This document shows, piece after piece, positions 62,880-64,000 of a stretch of 64,000 nt of DNA. Numbering within the stretch: position 1 is the stretch's first letter; every line of letters begins with the position of its first letter. The notes beneath the pieces are model-generated. The model did no database searches, was not told the DNA's origin, and saw only the letters and a program-made list of their open reading frames with translations. The translations under genes were made by a program, and so were the position numbers. Origin of the DNA: Adiantum capillus-veneris (Eukaryota; Streptophyta; Polypodiopsida; Polypodiales; Pteridaceae); contig CM043962.1 in NCBI GenBank assembly GCA_014529385.2, positions 122,659,970-122,723,969 of the forward strand, written 5' to 3'.

Positions 62880-64000
62880 AAGTTTTCAATTATGAGGAAA
62901 ATCAAAAGCAGAAAGTAAAATTTGCTTTGCAAACATATTCGCGGTATGAAAATGATAACCCAAAATTGGTTCAAAATTTAGAGAAAGTTTCTTCTGTAAA
63001 GTTGTAGACCACATCGATTCCGATGGCTCAAGCGAATAGTTTCTGCAAACTTGTTTTCAATTAGCAGAAAAATAAAAAAACCAAAAACGAAAGTTGCTTT
63101 TCAGGCATGTACGCAGTCCGTAAACGATAACCCAAAATCGGTGCAGAATTTCAAAAAAGTTTCTTCTGCAAAGTTGTAGACCACATCAATTCTGATGGCT
63201 TAGATGAATAGTTTCTGCAAAATCATTTTTTCAATTAGGAGAAAAATCAAAAAACAAAAAATGAAAGTTTCTTTTCAGGCATGTACGCAGTTCGCCAACG
63301 ATAGCTCAAAATCATGCAAAATTTGAAAAAAAACTTTGTTCTGCAAAGTTATAGACCACATCAATTTCAGTGTCTTCGCGGGCTGTTTCTGCAAAATCGT
63401 TCTCAATTAGGAAAAAAATCGAAAACAAAAAGTGAATGTTGCTTTTCAGACATGTACGCAGTCCGCTAACAATAACTCAAAATTAGTGCAGAATTTGGAA
63501 AAAATTTCCTCTGCAAAGTTGTATACCACATCGATTCGGATGCTTATAAGGGGCTAGTTTCTGCAAAATCGTTTTCAAGCAAAATCAAAATAAAAAACAA
63601 AAAGCGAAGTTGCTTTTCAGGCATGTACGTAGTCTGCGAATGATAAGTCAAAATTGGTGCAAAATTTTAAAAAACTTTCTTTTGCAAAGTTGTAGACCAC
63701 ATTGGTTTTGGTGCCATTAATTGGTAGTTTCTGCAAAATCGTTTTCAATTAAGAGAAAAAACAAAAACATAAAACGAAAGTTGCTTTTGAGGTATGTACG
63801 CAGTCCGCGAACGATAACTCAACATTGGTGCAAATTTTGAAAAAACTTTCTTTTGCAAAGTTGTAGACCACATCGATTTCAGTGCCTCCAATGAGTAGTT
63901 TCTGCAAAATCGTTTTTAATTAGCAGAAAAATAAAAAACAAAAAGTAAAAGTTGCTTTTCAGGTATGTACGCAGTCCACGAACGATAACTCAAAATCGGT
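62880..64000 (+). repeat. ~172-bp satellite array, continuing past the window
   Basis: The anchor catgtacgcagt or variants lies at 62,934, 63,106, 63,280, 63,451, 63,622, 63,793 and 63,964 (spacing 172, 174, 171, 171, 171, 171). Each unit also contains gcaaagttgtagaccacatc, gtttctgcaaaatcg and tcaattagcagaaaaa. At least six complete units are visible and the array runs off the right edge. Confidence 0.92.

Noticed and set aside
62085-64000. CRISPR-like alternation of repeats
   Set aside because: The repeats are head-to-tail with no unique spacers, and the genome is eukaryotic.

Overview
This 64 kb window looks like intergenic DNA from a large, repeat-rich land-plant nuclear genome. The evidence is the plant families present (Ty3/gypsy Tat-type and chromodomain retrotransposons, CACTA/En-Spm DNA transposons with Transpos_assoc, TNP2, DUF4218 and DUF4216 segments, and a plant-type 2-oxoglutarate dioxygenase), spliceosomal introns, and very many (CT)n/(GA)n tracts. 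A fern, lycophyte or gymnosperm would fit, but the sequence does not settle it. I found no intact host gene, rRNA, tRNA, CRISPR array or prokaryotic operon.

Layout. 1-1.5 kb: gypsy gag-protease remnant on the minus strand. 1.9-2.8 kb: probable LTR end with a primer-binding site on the plus strand. 5.2-8.4 kb: a ~50-bp minisatellite that reappears in inverted orientation. 10.1-18.2 kb: a decayed Tat-type gypsy element (gag, protease, RT, RNase H, second RNase H, integrase) joined directly to the integrase-chromodomain end and 3' LTR of a different, chromovirus-type element. 19.0-20.0 kb: compound microsatellites.

20.0-57.0 kb is one nested complex. A ~7 kb segment (copy A, 19,993-27,028) recurs as copy B, which starts at 27,785 and is split into three pieces by insertions. 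CACTA-1 (28,880-36,364, 7,485 bp, TTT target duplication) is one insertion. CACTA-2 (39,981 to about 55,430) is another, and it is itself split by a complete chromovirus (44,518-53,315, two LTRs, TCCTA target duplication). Copy A supplies the empty site for CACTA-1 and a reference for the left junction of CACTA-2, so the order of events can be read: duplication, then CACTA insertions, then the chromovirus. A short poly(A)-tailed insertion (28,633-28,738) is also dated by this comparison.

The CACTA-2 leader region carries three arrays: TTAGG-like pentamers, a ~172-bp tandem array in which each unit is a ~117-bp palindrome, and a ~184-bp array made by amplifying the sequence just upstream of the transposase gene. 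From 57.0 kb on there is a 2-oxoglutarate/Fe(II) dioxygenase pseudogene with a partial duplicate, then microsatellites, a 43-bp array (about 62.1-62.7 kb) and a ~172-bp satellite that runs off the right edge.

Every coding sequence I can recognise has stops or frameshifts. Several of those in the two CACTA copies are C-to-T type changes at codons that are intact in the sister copy.
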